Shown here: piece after piece, positions 37,210 through 44,803 of the stretch
Position numbering within the stretch: position 1 is the first letter of the stretch
How the letters are laid out: the number at the start of each line of letters is the position of its first letter
Assembly (NCBI RefSeq): GCF_004359965.1
Contig: NZ_SMRQ01000009.1
Span: 1-64,000 of the forward strand
Origin: Cognatilysobacter segetis
GTDB taxonomy: Bacteria; Pseudomonadota; Gammaproteobacteria; Xanthomonadales; Xanthomonadaceae
Length of the DNA stretch: 64,000 nucleotides
Reading direction: 5' to 3'
Notes under the pieces: generated by a model
What the model saw: the letters and a program-made list of their open reading frames with translations, nothing else
What the model was told of the DNA's origin: nothing
Database searches by the model: none
Made by a program: the position numbers and the translations under genes

Positions 37210-37608
37210 CTACTTAGGTTTGGCCCGGCGCGGCGATAGCTTCTTCACCGCTTCCGGCCGCGTAGTCCGGCCGCTCGGCCGCGGCACCTTCACTGCGTCC
37301 GCCTCAGCGCGTTCCGCGTATTTCCGGCGCTGTTCCGCCGTTAGGTTCGGCCACGCAAGTAGGAGCCGCGCCAATAACTCATCCTTTGTGGATAGGTACG
37401 CGGCAGGCACGCCGAGGGCATTGGCGAGCTCGAGCACCATCTCCTGCCGGGGCTGGTGGACGCCGTTCTCATACTGATTGATGCGGGGGCCGGCCACGCT
37501 TTCGTCCACCCCGACGCGTACGCCGAGCTCTTGTTGGGTGATCCCCGCACGCTCGCGCGCCTGTCTCAAACGCATCGAAAAAAGCGAGGGCTGCCCCGGC
37601 CTAGCCAC
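37210..37608 (-). CDS. XRE-family transcriptional regulator
   Basis: Helix-turn-helix DNA-binding protein of 132 residues. The HTH is MRLRQARERAGITQQELGVRVGVDES, followed by INQYENGVHQPRQEMVLELANALGV (Cro/C1 type). The C-terminus is basic (GRTTRPEAVKKLSPRRAKPK). Start: GTG at 37608 with AGGAG eight bases upstream; this decides against the longer frame from 37698, which would run through the promoter region. Divergent from the unknown gene at 37708 and probably autoregulated through the palindrome at 37667-37679. Confidence 0.82.
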   Translation of the reverse strand: MARPGQPSLFSMRLRQARERAGITQQELGVRVGVDESVAGPRINQYENGVHQPRQEMVLELANALGVPAAYLSTKDELLARLLLAWPNLTAEQRRKYAERAEADAVKVPRPSGRTTRPEAVKKLSPRRAKPK

Positions 37609-37666
37609 CAATCCGACTCCTGTATACCCGGCAGATAGGGTGAACAAGATCGGGGCGTATTCATAG

Positions 37667-37679
37667 TAAGATATCCTTA
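37667..37679. promoter_or_regulatory. Operator-like inverted repeat between divergent genes
   Basis: TAAG-ATATC-CTTA, a 4-bp inverted repeat around a 5-bp centre, in the 99-bp gap between the XRE gene and the 37708 gene. It abuts a TACTAT -10-like hexamer read on the minus strand (37668-37663). Suggestive of autoregulation, nothing more. Confidence 0.3.
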
Positions 37680-37707
37680 TGTTTCCGGCCACAGGCACCG
37701 GTCGTCG

Positions 37708-38484
37708 ATGGCCGTGATCGCTCCTCCTACACTTGATGACTTGGGCGTACAGGGCTGCTTCGGCCTCGCGGCCCTGTTGACAGCGCAGGCGCGGAGGATT
37801 GCCGTGTCGCCCACGCGGCGTCTAACGCTTGCCTACCTGCACCCATTGCGCCAGCTAGGCGTCATCGATGCGCCTTGGCCGGAGGCCCGATGGGAACTGG
37901 AGCCGGCTGCCGAAGAAACGCCTATCGAGCAGATGCAATGGCGCTACCGATGGCCTGACTACCAACGCGACGGCCTTCTGCAGACGCTCGAAGAGTTCCT
38001 ACAGTCGATTCCCATGGACGAGTACGGCATTGCGTGCCGACTCCGCCTGTGGCAGGACCTTGTGATCGCTGAAGCGGAACAGTTTTTCGAGTCCCAGCTT
38101 CTTAAGTATCATTTGGAGGGATCCTGGGCTCACGATCTGACGTTTGCAGTTCGCGAGCATCGACTCGAGCTACCAATTGCGCAATGGCGTTACTGCTGCT
38201 GGGCGGCGACTCGATTCGCCGCTGCCCAAGCACAGCGCTTACGAGGAGATACCTCTGCCCCAGGGCTGCGTGAGGAAATGTATGCCGAGCTAAAACGCCG
38301 CGCCCAGCGCCTCGTGAGCGGAGACTGGTCGAATTGCGCCTTTATGCCTTTTCACCTTCGCCCCGAAAGCGCTGCAGGTCGGCTCCTTACGACAACGCTG
38401 AGTCCGCTGGGCGCGCTGTACTGGCAGTGTGTGCCCAGCGCTGAGGTCCTCCTGATCCCCAGGCAGAAGACATCCGCGAACTGA
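37708..38484 (+). CDS. Hypothetical protein, 258 residues
   Basis: I do not recognise it. Soluble, no signal peptide or membrane segment, rich in Leu, Arg and Trp, mostly helical (LAALLTAQARRIAV, DGLLQTLEEFLQSIP, YAELKRRAQRLVSGDW). Several aromatic residues cluster in MQWRYRWPDYQRDG and AQWRYCCWAATRFAAAQ. It starts 99 bp from the divergent XRE gene, so the two probably form a regulator-effector pair. It could be a phage-responsive effector, but there is no sequence support for a mechanism. Confidence 0.65.
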   Translation: MAVIAPPTLDDLGVQGCFGLAALLTAQARRIAVSPTRRLTLAYLHPLRQLGVIDAPWPEARWELEPAAEETPIEQMQWRYRWPDYQRDGLLQTLEEFLQSIPMDEYGIACRLRLWQDLVIAEAEQFFESQLLKYHLEGSWAHDLTFAVREHRLELPIAQWRYCCWAATRFAAAQAQRLRGDTSAPGLREEMYAELKRRAQRLVSGDWSNCAFMPFHLRPESAAGRLLTTTLSPLGALYWQCVPSAEVLLIPRQKTSAN

Positions 38485-38870
38485 GAGATGCGTGCGCGGC
38501 GCACCCTCTAATGTTCGAAGCCATTTGGCCTGGACGGCGGCTACCACGCTGGAATCTGCAACGTCGAGTGGTTACCGCTCGAGTTGGTCACTTGGACTGC
38601 CGAAATATAGCAACTCTTATGTGGCCGAACGGACACTCTTAAGTCCAGTAGTTGGCGCTGCAACCACCGCTCTGACAGGTCGGCGACCACGCGTCAAGGA
38701 GTGCCCGGGGGGCGGGCAGCTCCGTCCCTCGCTATGATTCGCAGTGCGGCGGCTATCTCGGTGACATCAGCCCCGATAAGCCAACGGCCGCGTACGAGAC
38801 CGCCACGATGCATGACGTAGTACGTCAGGGTGGATGGCGGTAAACACGCCTTCAAGGCTTCGTCTTTCTA
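38485..38870. other. Intergenic region upstream of the gin operon
   Basis: About 386 bp with no convincing gene; an 81-codon frame at 38492-38737 has no domain character. It contains a TATGAT -10-like hexamer (38733-38738) without a clear -35, and the palindrome at 38813-38827. This is the expected location of the recombinase operon promoter and control sites. Confidence 0.5.
38813..38827. promoter_or_regulatory. Perfect palindrome TGACGTA-G-TACGTCA upstream of ginA
   Basis: Seven-bp perfect arms around one central base, 43 bp before the ginA start codon. A related TGACGTCA occurs just inside ginA (near 38899). The position suits a repressor site controlling recombinase expression; candidate binders are GinD or the XRE protein. 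Confidence 0.45.
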
Positions 38871-39965
38871 ATGAATTACTACGGCACAACGGTAGTGCGT
38901 GACGTCAACATACGTGGCCGCACCTGCAAGCGCTTTCCCATTGTTGCTACCGCTGGCGGGGAGGTATTGCTTGAGGTCATGCGGTATCTCATTAGCTGCG
39001 TGGCGCAAGGTTCGGCCGAATCAGGGCTGATCACCTATGCTGCCCATCTCAGGGATTTTCATGAGCAGCTGCGTGTTGATCAGATGCACGTAAGGGGCGT
39101 GACACTCGATTTTCTGAACCGTTACAAGGCTGCGATCAAGGAGAGGGCGTCCGCGCCGTACGCAGGCCAGGTCCTGCGCACCGTGCTTGCCTACCTCCAT
39201 TACCTCGAGGGTCGCGGTGCGATCTGTGGAGTCATCGGCGAGACCGACGAGTACCAGGTCACGATCACGCGCACTAGGTCCGGCGGTATCTCTCATAACT
39301 TGGCGGCCGACAGTGCGTCTCCCAAGTCAAACTACGTACCCAGTGATAAGTCTGTGCAGACGATCAAGCGGTTCGGCCCGGCAGGTCCTGTGCATAGGGA
39401 ACGGTTCGAGCTAATGCTTGACTGGGCGCACGTTAAGGGGCTGCGGGCGATGGAACTCTGCGGGCTGACGTGCGCGCAGATTCCCTCGTGGCCGGCGATC
39501 AATGCTGCCCTCAGCGATGACCGAACGCTTGAGCTGCGTCTCCTGGTAACCAAGGGCCAAAGAGAGCGCAATGTCGACGTCCATCCCCTCTTGCTTTCGC
39601 GAACGCGTAAGTGGATCGAGGCTGATCGCCCGAAGGTTAATAGGGCTGCCAGACGTAGAGCGGAAAAAGCGGGTAGGCCTTACGCAACAACCGATGCGCT
39701 GTTCCAGTCATCTACGACAGGCGAAGCGATCACGCCGAAGGCGCTGTCGAACATGGTGCGATCAGCTTTCAAGGCAGCGGTTGCCTCAGGAGAGCTCATG
39801 GAGGACCAGCGCGTGTGGACTCACGGACTGCGAAAGGTGATGGTTAATCGCGAGGTCAAGAGCCGTCCGCGATCGGAACGCCGTCCGCCAGAGCGTGCGG
39901 TCATGCAGCAGACCGGACACGGCTCACTCGCAAGTCTCGGCCACTACGTCGTTGACTCGCAATGA
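38871..39965 (+). CDS. ginA: GinA-like tyrosine recombinase
   Basis: First of three integrases, 364 residues. Catalytic set: Arg in GLRAMELCGLTC (about 189-200), Lys in VTKGQRERNVDVHP, HGLR in VWTHGLRKVMV (about 316-326), His in QQTGHGSLASLGHYV and the likely nucleophile Tyr in GHYVVDSQ at the extreme C-terminus. All active-site residues appear present. The N-terminus has an SAM-like core-binding region (LITYAAHLRDFHEQL). Its stop overlaps the ginB start by 4 bp. The operon layout and location at an island end identify it as GinA; a Tn554 TnpA-like origin is the alternative description. Confidence 0.82.
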   Translation: MNYYGTTVVRDVNIRGRTCKRFPIVATAGGEVLLEVMRYLISCVAQGSAESGLITYAAHLRDFHEQLRVDQMHVRGVTLDFLNRYKAAIKERASAPYAGQVLRTVLAYLHYLEGRGAICGVIGETDEYQVTITRTRSGGISHNLAADSASPKSNYVPSDKSVQTIKRFGPAGPVHRERFELMLDWAHVKGLRAMELCGLTCAQIPSWPAINAALSDDRTLELRLLVTKGQRERNVDVHPLLLSRTRKWIEADRPKVNRAARRRAEKAGRPYATTDALFQSSTTGEAITPKALSNMVRSAFKAAVASGELMEDQRVWTHGLRKVMVNREVKSRPRSERRPPERAVMQQTGHGSLASLGHYVVDSQ

Positions 39966-41791
39966 AGCGTTCGCCGCTGCTTAAGACAGGTGAAACCACC
40001 AGGCCGTGTGCACCCGAAGTGTCGCCAACGGCGCCTGCGCAATCTGTTGTGCAGCTTCCGTCATTCACTCCTGAACTCTTCGGACGTCGGCTAGACCTCG
40101 AGATATTGCGCTCCTTCCCCTCGGGGCATCAGCTGGTGCATGCGCTTGTCGATTGGCAGGGAGCGAAGCGCGGCGGGTACACGGTTGGTCTGGATGTTCG
40201 TCGATACGCGCGTCACGTCGTCTCTACCGGTGCGCAGTTCGGAACACATTCGCTACAGACCTTTCGCGACTCTCTTGGCTCAGACGCCTCGCTATCTGAC
40301 GGAACACGACGGTCGTATTACTCCAACGCTGCGGCATATGTAACCGTCCTGGCGAAGAGAGGTCTGGTGCCCGACGACGACTTGCCTGCGGGATTCCACA
40401 GCGTTCGCACGCTTCCGAAGGCGACTTTTGCGGAGTCAGCGAACAACTGGGAGCGTGTTAAAGAGACTGCGGAATTTAGCCAGTGGCTGGGGTCCGTCGC
40501 TCATATCCCGAACCTCGACAAAACTCAAAGAGAGGTACTGGCTGTTTCGCAGGGGTGGATGGGGCTTCTCGAGGACTCAGCTGAGAGGGTCGTTCGGCAA
40601 CACGTCGCGGATTGGGAGTTCGCGGATGCTGCCATTAGGAAATATCAGGCTGGCGATGCAGAGCGAGGCTGGCTACAAGGCCGCTCTATAGAAGCTGCCA
40701 TTGCGCACCTATACGCAATGTTTGGCTATGTCCTGCCGGGCTCGCCCGAATGGCCAGCCGGGGTCGCAGACTACTGCAAGAAACGCGGTTGGAATGCCGA
40801 TCGCGTGCGTGCCGCGCTATTCCCTACGGCGAAGTCGTTAGATGCATTCCTCGTTCTGGCGTTAGCGAATCCCGAATTGGCGCCAAATGTCGATTCTGTG
40901 CTGTTTTATTCGTTCAAAGGGTGCGTCACACCCACCGAGGACGCGAGCAAGTTCCGTGTCGTCTTCGGCAAGTTTCGCGGAAGTGGCGCCGATGCTTCTC
41001 TCGAGAGGCATCATGCGCTCGTTATAGGGCTGCAAGCCCTCGAACGCGTGGTCACGCGCGTAGTGGGCCCTCGGTTCAGCAGTTATAGGGAGCTAACGCG
41101 GGATGGCGGTGTGCCGCTCTTCCTGCACGCATGTACGCGAACGAGGCCGGTGCAGGTCAAGACGCTGGATCCAGGCATGGGCGCCTACATGGTGCGGCGG
41201 TTTATCCGAAAGGCAGCCAAGGGTCATCTAGCGCTATCTCCTTTGGTCGAAACCGTAACCGGCGAGCAGTTTCGGACCACGCATTTCCTAACGCGCAGTC
41301 TGCGGGGCGAATCGATTTTCGCGGTGCAGCGCATTGCAAAGCACTCTGATCCCGAAACGACCCTTGGCTATTTGAATCGTGTCGAGGTCGAAGCCAGCAA
41401 TCGAATTAGACACAGGGACTACCAAAACTACCTAATTACTGAGGCGCGCGCACGCCGAGCGAAGCGACTTGGCAACGGCTTTCACTGCGACCCAGATAAT
41501 GCGAAGCAGGAACAGTGTGCTCGCCTCGATGCGTGTGGTGCGGGCGAGGATGGCTGTCAAGCCCGCCGAATTGTCCTCGAATCTCCAAAGATCGTTGCGG
41601 AGTGGCTCGCTTGGTCAACACACATTGAAGAGAAGGCGGCGTACTTGCAGGAGCACCGGCCAGAGCGTTGGACGGCAGTGTGGGGGCCTCGACTGATCGA
41701 GTATCAGGTACTTCTCGAATCCACGTCCGCGACGGTACGAGCCGAGGCGCAGGTGTATGTCGCTCAAGTAGCGCTCCTGCCGCTGGAGTAA
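39962..41791 (+). CDS. ginB: GinB-like large tyrosine recombinase
   Basis: A 609-residue integrase-family protein. The recognisable C-terminal core is EQFRTTHFLTRSLRG followed by QRIAKHSDPETTLGYLNRV (about 435-468): the box-II arginine, the KHS histidine and the GYL tyrosine are present, but the usual HxxR histidine position reads Glu (EQFR). The first catalytic arginine is not obvious. Downstream there is a cysteine cluster (HCDPDN, QEQCARLDACGAGEDGC) suggesting zinc binding. This matches the large TnpB-like members of three-recombinase elements. Coupled to ginA by overlap and 2 bp from ginC. Confidence 0.78.
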   Translation: MKRSPLLKTGETTRPCAPEVSPTAPAQSVVQLPSFTPELFGRRLDLEILRSFPSGHQLVHALVDWQGAKRGGYTVGLDVRRYARHVVSTGAQFGTHSLQTFRDSLGSDASLSDGTRRSYYSNAAAYVTVLAKRGLVPDDDLPAGFHSVRTLPKATFAESANNWERVKETAEFSQWLGSVAHIPNLDKTQREVLAVSQGWMGLLEDSAERVVRQHVADWEFADAAIRKYQAGDAERGWLQGRSIEAAIAHLYAMFGYVLPGSPEWPAGVADYCKKRGWNADRVRAALFPTAKSLDAFLVLALANPELAPNVDSVLFYSFKGCVTPTEDASKFRVVFGKFRGSGADASLERHHALVIGLQALERVVTRVVGPRFSSYRELTRDGGVPLFLHACTRTRPVQVKTLDPGMGAYMVRRFIRKAAKGHLALSPLVETVTGEQFRTTHFLTRSLRGESIFAVQRIAKHSDPETTLGYLNRVEVEASNRIRHRDYQNYLITEARARRAKRLGNGFHCDPDNAKQEQCARLDACGAGEDGCQARRIVLESPKIVAEWLAWSTHIEEKAAYLQEHRPERWTAVWGPRLIEYQVLLESTSATVRAEAQVYVAQVALLPLE

Positions 41792-41793
41792 TA

Positions 41794-43545
41794 ATGAGTC
41801 CTGCGATCACTCAGGCTGTTAGCCCGGCCGAAAGTAAGCGTATGCAACCGCATCTCGACATTAGTGGTTGTACGTGGCTTTTGCCTGCGTCTAACGTCGA
41901 TTGCTGGTTCTTTCGTCAAGACACGGCGGGGTATGCCTCAAGTCACTACACTGTGACGTGGCAGCTGGCACACGACGCGAACGTCAGCCATGCAAGGCGG
42001 GAGTATTGGATCGATGTTGCCCAACGTGCCGTACTGAAGTACGCAACGGATGCGCGCAGGCCTAGACGGGTGACATCGACGATCGGCTTTGCTCGTAGCG
42101 TGCGGTCATTCGCTCAGTGGGCCTGCTGCGTCCGATACTGCGAGTCACTAGCGGCAGTATCAAAGGACGACGTAAATGCATACGAGCGCTACATCGAAGG
42201 TCTAGGGCTCACCCAGTCAACTGTCGAGAATCGCTTGAGTGCGGTGCGGACGCTTGGCGAATGCCTAGACGCGCATGGGCGGAAGTTGGCATGGCGGCCG
42301 TACAGATATCGAGGCGACTTGCGTAAGGCGGTGAAGCGCGTAGGGCGGGCGGACGGGCGGACACGTACGCTGGAGCCAGAGGCCTTTTTTAGTCTCCTCG
42401 ACTACTGCCTGTCACTGATTGAAGATGCTGATGGAGCGGTGGCCAGGGCGGAGGCGTACTTGGCCTACCGCGATCTGCCGCGACGTAGCCCGTGGCCGGA
42501 AGTTCTGAACGGGTGGTCGGCAAAGCAGATCATCACAGAGGCGCGTCTTACCTACGGTGCATGCATCGTCTTAGCATTTTCGCTGCTCGGTTCTCGAAAG
42601 CACCAACTTGCCCTGCTGGACGTTTGCGACCTTCCTAGCCGAGGAGCGTCGGAGGATTCCATCCTCGCGGGCCGAGTGAGTAAGACATCTAATGGCCCGG
42701 GTGGGACCGCTACGGCGCAGCCTGTCATCGGGGAATTGGAGCGCGCGCTTAGGATCGTGGTGCGGCTGACAGGGGTCGATCTGAACATCGGCACTGGTCC
42801 ACTGTTCCGGTGTCTCAAGTTGGACGAAGGCCTGAACTCGAAGGTTGAGCGAGCGTTAGATACTAATCAGGTCTATCGGCTAATCACCAATGTAGCGAAG
42901 GCTGCCGACATTAAGATCGTAGTCCGTCCCCACATGTTTCGGCGTGCATTCTCCATGCTTTACGTGTGGAGATATGAACTGGGTGATCTTCAGCATCTGA
43001 GCCGATTCCTCCATCACAATAGTTTGAGTCACACGATTGTGTATGCCCAGGGCGATGACGTTTCGGTCTTTATGGGGGATGCGCAGCGCGAACTGGCCAA
43101 GTCCATCATGGAACGCGCCATCACCGGTCAGGAGCCGGTAGGCGGTTCGCTCAGTGCTCTACTGCGACGCTTGGCTACTCGATTGAGATCACAAATATCT
43201 CTGCTCCGGTCCGATCAGATTGATGACTGGATCGAATCCAAGTTAACAGAAGGCCAATTCACGCTTAAAGCTGCGCCGCATGGTTACTGCTTGATTCTCG
43301 GCAGCCGGGGTAGGCGCAGTATGTGCTCAACGGATGGACGAACGCCGGACTATGGGAACCGAACGGACGAGCATTGCGCCGCCTGCGGAAACTTTGTCTT
43401 TACCGAGCGTTCGAGGCAGTACTGGGAACAACGTGTGGCTGCGCACGAACAGGTGGCAAAGACAACCCGTTTGCCCGTACTACGGAAGGCGGCGCAGGAC
43501 GCAATTGCGGCGGCACGCCATGCCCTCTCTACCTTAGGGCTGTAA
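41794..43545 (+). CDS. ginC: GinC-like tyrosine recombinase
   Basis: A 583-residue recombinase. Catalytic residues visible: Arg in LLGSRKHQLALLDV, a Lys in RVSKTSNGPGG, HMFR in VRPHMFRRAFSMLYVW (about 377-392), His in SRFLHHNSLSH and Tyr in TIVYAQ. The N-terminal half has a core-binding-like helical domain (YERYIEGLGLTQSTVENRLSAV-type). The C-terminus has CSTDGRTPDYGN and HCAACGNF, a probable zinc knuckle as in GinB. Start ATG at 41794 lies two bases after the ginB stop. Its stop shares a base with the ginD start. Confidence 0.8.
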   Translation: MSPAITQAVSPAESKRMQPHLDISGCTWLLPASNVDCWFFRQDTAGYASSHYTVTWQLAHDANVSHARREYWIDVAQRAVLKYATDARRPRRVTSTIGFARSVRSFAQWACCVRYCESLAAVSKDDVNAYERYIEGLGLTQSTVENRLSAVRTLGECLDAHGRKLAWRPYRYRGDLRKAVKRVGRADGRTRTLEPEAFFSLLDYCLSLIEDADGAVARAEAYLAYRDLPRRSPWPEVLNGWSAKQIITEARLTYGACIVLAFSLLGSRKHQLALLDVCDLPSRGASEDSILAGRVSKTSNGPGGTATAQPVIGELERALRIVVRLTGVDLNIGTGPLFRCLKLDEGLNSKVERALDTNQVYRLITNVAKAADIKIVVRPHMFRRAFSMLYVWRYELGDLQHLSRFLHHNSLSHTIVYAQGDDVSVFMGDAQRELAKSIMERAITGQEPVGGSLSALLRRLATRLRSQISLLRSDQIDDWIESKLTEGQFTLKAAPHGYCLILGSRGRRSMCSTDGRTPDYGNRTDEHCAACGNFVFTERSRQYWEQRVAAHEQVAKTTRLPVLRKAAQDAIAAARHALSTLGL

Positions 43546-44117
43546 TGAACAAAAAACACGTTTCTGAGGTGGCATCCGCACGCTTCGAGGCTGCCGTAAG
43601 AGCTTCGCTGAAGCAGCATATTGAGCTACGGCAACCATTCAGCGTTAGTGATGTGATCTCAAACGCGAAGTACGAGGATGGGGCGAAGGTAGGCGCCACC
43701 ACCATCTATGCGCGGAGCTCTAAAGGCGTGCCAGTGCATGCGAAGCTTTTGGCAGAGCTGAAGGCAGCTGCGGTTGCATCCAGAAGCCGACGGCCTCGTT
43801 TCGAGCCTGGCGTGCCTCCCGGTGCAGTAGTCGACGCAAAATTGGGCGTCTTCAAGCAACTAGTAGAGCAGGAGGCTCGCCTACAAGAGGCGGAGGCCGC
43901 AACTGCAGGCCTCAGGCACGAGCTCGGTAGTGCGCAGGAGGGGTGGTACGTAGCGTTGGCGTGCTTGAACGTATTGAGTAAAGGTGCGGTATTGGAGGTA
44001 GTTCGCCCGATGAGGGAGCTCGAGACGATCTTCGCAGACGAAGACCTCGTGGCCCGGCTGAGAGATCAAGCTCAGGCGTTGGCGGCTACGTGTGGTCGTT
44101 TGGTGCGCACAAAATGA
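43545..44117 (+). CDS. ginD: GinD-like small recombination accessory protein
   Basis: A 190-residue, mostly helical basic protein (ARFEAAVRASLKQHIELRQ, LLAELKAAAVASRSRRP, a Glu/Ala-rich helix LVEQEARLQEAEAATAGLRH). The N-terminal 70 residues, with FSVSDVISNAKYEDGAKVG and TTIYARS, resemble a small helix-rich DNA-binding domain of the kind found in TnpC-like proteins. The start codon overlaps the ginC stop (TAATG). In GInts the fourth gene is essential for integration and excision; the assignment here is by position and size. Confidence 0.72.
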   Translation: MNKKHVSEVASARFEAAVRASLKQHIELRQPFSVSDVISNAKYEDGAKVGATTIYARSSKGVPVHAKLLAELKAAAVASRSRRPRFEPGVPPGAVVDAKLGVFKQLVEQEARLQEAEAATAGLRHELGSAQEGWYVALACLNVLSKGAVLEVVRPMRELETIFADEDLVARLRDQAQALAATCGRLVRTK

Positions 44118-44209
44118 GACGAGCACGTGGTCCAATGAGTGTCGATGCGTCCGGCAGCCGTTAAAATTGCCGAGTTCACTGCGAGTTCTACCCATAAGTC
44201 TATGGATAG

Positions 44210-44237
44210 TTAAGAACTCTCCGCCCCGTGATAAACT
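44210..44237 (+). promoter_or_regulatory. Candidate island-borne promoter driving ssb
   Basis: TTAAGA (44210-44215) and TAAACT (44232-44237), 16-bp spacing, each four of six consensus matches, in an AT-rich stretch at the island right end. A purine-rich ribosome site (AAGGAAAAGGA, 44250-44260) follows just before the ssb ATG at 44265. These are the only expression signals left for ssb apart from read-through from the gin operon. Confidence 0.5.
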
Positions 44238-44264
44238 ATTGAAAAGTATAAGGAAAAGGAACAT

Positions 44265-44759
44265 ATGGCTAGCAGGGGCGTGAATAAAGTGATCCTCGTC
44301 GGCAACCTCGGCAACGATCCCGAGGTGAAGTACACCCAGGGCGGCATGGCGATCACCTCGCTGAGCCTGGCCACGACGAGCGTGCGCAAGGACCGCGACG
44401 GCAACCAGCAGGAAAAGACCGAGTGGCATCGCGTCAAGCTGTTCGGCAAGCTCGGCGAGATCGCCGGCGAGTACCTGAAGAAGGGCCGCCAGGTCTATAT
44501 CGAGGGCCGCATCGAGTACGGCTCGTACGAGAAGGACGGCGTCAAGCACTACACCACCGACATCATCGCCGACGAGATGCAGATGCTCGGCGGCGGCGAG
44601 GGCGGCGGCATGGGCGGCGGGCGCGGTGAGTTCCGCGGCGGCGGCGATCGTCCGCAGCGCGCGCCGCAGTCGTCGGCACCGCCCGCGCGTCGCGAAGCGC
44701 CTGCCGCGCGCGGCAACGATTTCGGCGGCGATTTCGCGGACGACGACATCCCGTTCTGA
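44265..44759 (+). CDS. ssb: Single-stranded DNA-binding protein, start supplied by the island
   Basis: Essential ssDNA-binding protein of replication and repair, 164 residues. OB fold begins [17 protein letters not shown] and includes [14 protein letters not shown] and [19 protein letters not shown]; a Gly-rich linker (about 110-140) and the acidic tip DDDIPF that binds partner proteins follow. The first ten residues ([10 protein letters not shown]) are encoded mostly by island DNA: codons AGC AGG replace the native CGC, giving one extra residue relative to the relic at 22182. Promoter and ribosome site are also from the island. The protein should be fully functional. Confidence 0.97.
   Translation: MASRGVNKVILVGNLGNDPEVKYTQGGMAITSLSLATTSVRKDRDGNQQEKTEWHRVKLFGKLGEIAGEYLKKGRQVYIEGRIEYGSYEKDGVKHYTTDIIADEMQMLGGGEGGGMGGGRGEFRGGGDRPQRAPQSSAPPARREAPAARGNDFGGDFADDDIPF
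44280..44303 (+). other. attR, right island junction in ssb
   Basis: Island arm GTGAATAAA (44280-44288), 6-bp spacer GTGATC, host arm CTCGTCGGC (44295-44303). The island arm is the perfect reverse complement of TTTATTCAC at the left junction, so the closed circle would carry a 9-6-9 inverted-repeat core site. Confidence 0.85.
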
Positions 44760-44803
44760 TCCACGTTCCGCGTCCCGTTATTCCCCACAGCAGGGAGCTG
44801 CGT

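Larger units (their letters stand above)
22206..44291 (+). mobile_element. GInt-type genomic island inserted in ssb
   Basis: A 22.1-kb island bounded by imperfect direct repeats made of ssb codons: GGCGTCAACAAGGTCAT on the left and GGCGTGAATAAAGTGAT on the right, 13 of 17 identical, every mismatch at a third codon position. The right end carries three tyrosine-recombinase genes and a small fourth gene in one operon, the ginABCD arrangement that defines GInts (family described by Bardaji and colleagues, recalled from memory). The cargo is largely defence genes, with codon use and base composition visibly less G/C-biased than the flanks. No phage structural, replication or conjugation genes are present. 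The exact edges depend on where the crossover fell within the 6-bp spacers. Confidence 0.88.

Noticed and set aside
38492-38737. An 81-codon plus-strand frame before ginA
   Set aside because: No recognisable features and poor composition; the region fits better as the gin operon control region.
22206-44291. Prophage or tRNA-targeted integrative conjugative element
   Set aside because: No phage structural, lysis, conjugation or replication genes, no tRNA at either end, and the recombinase trio fits a GInt.
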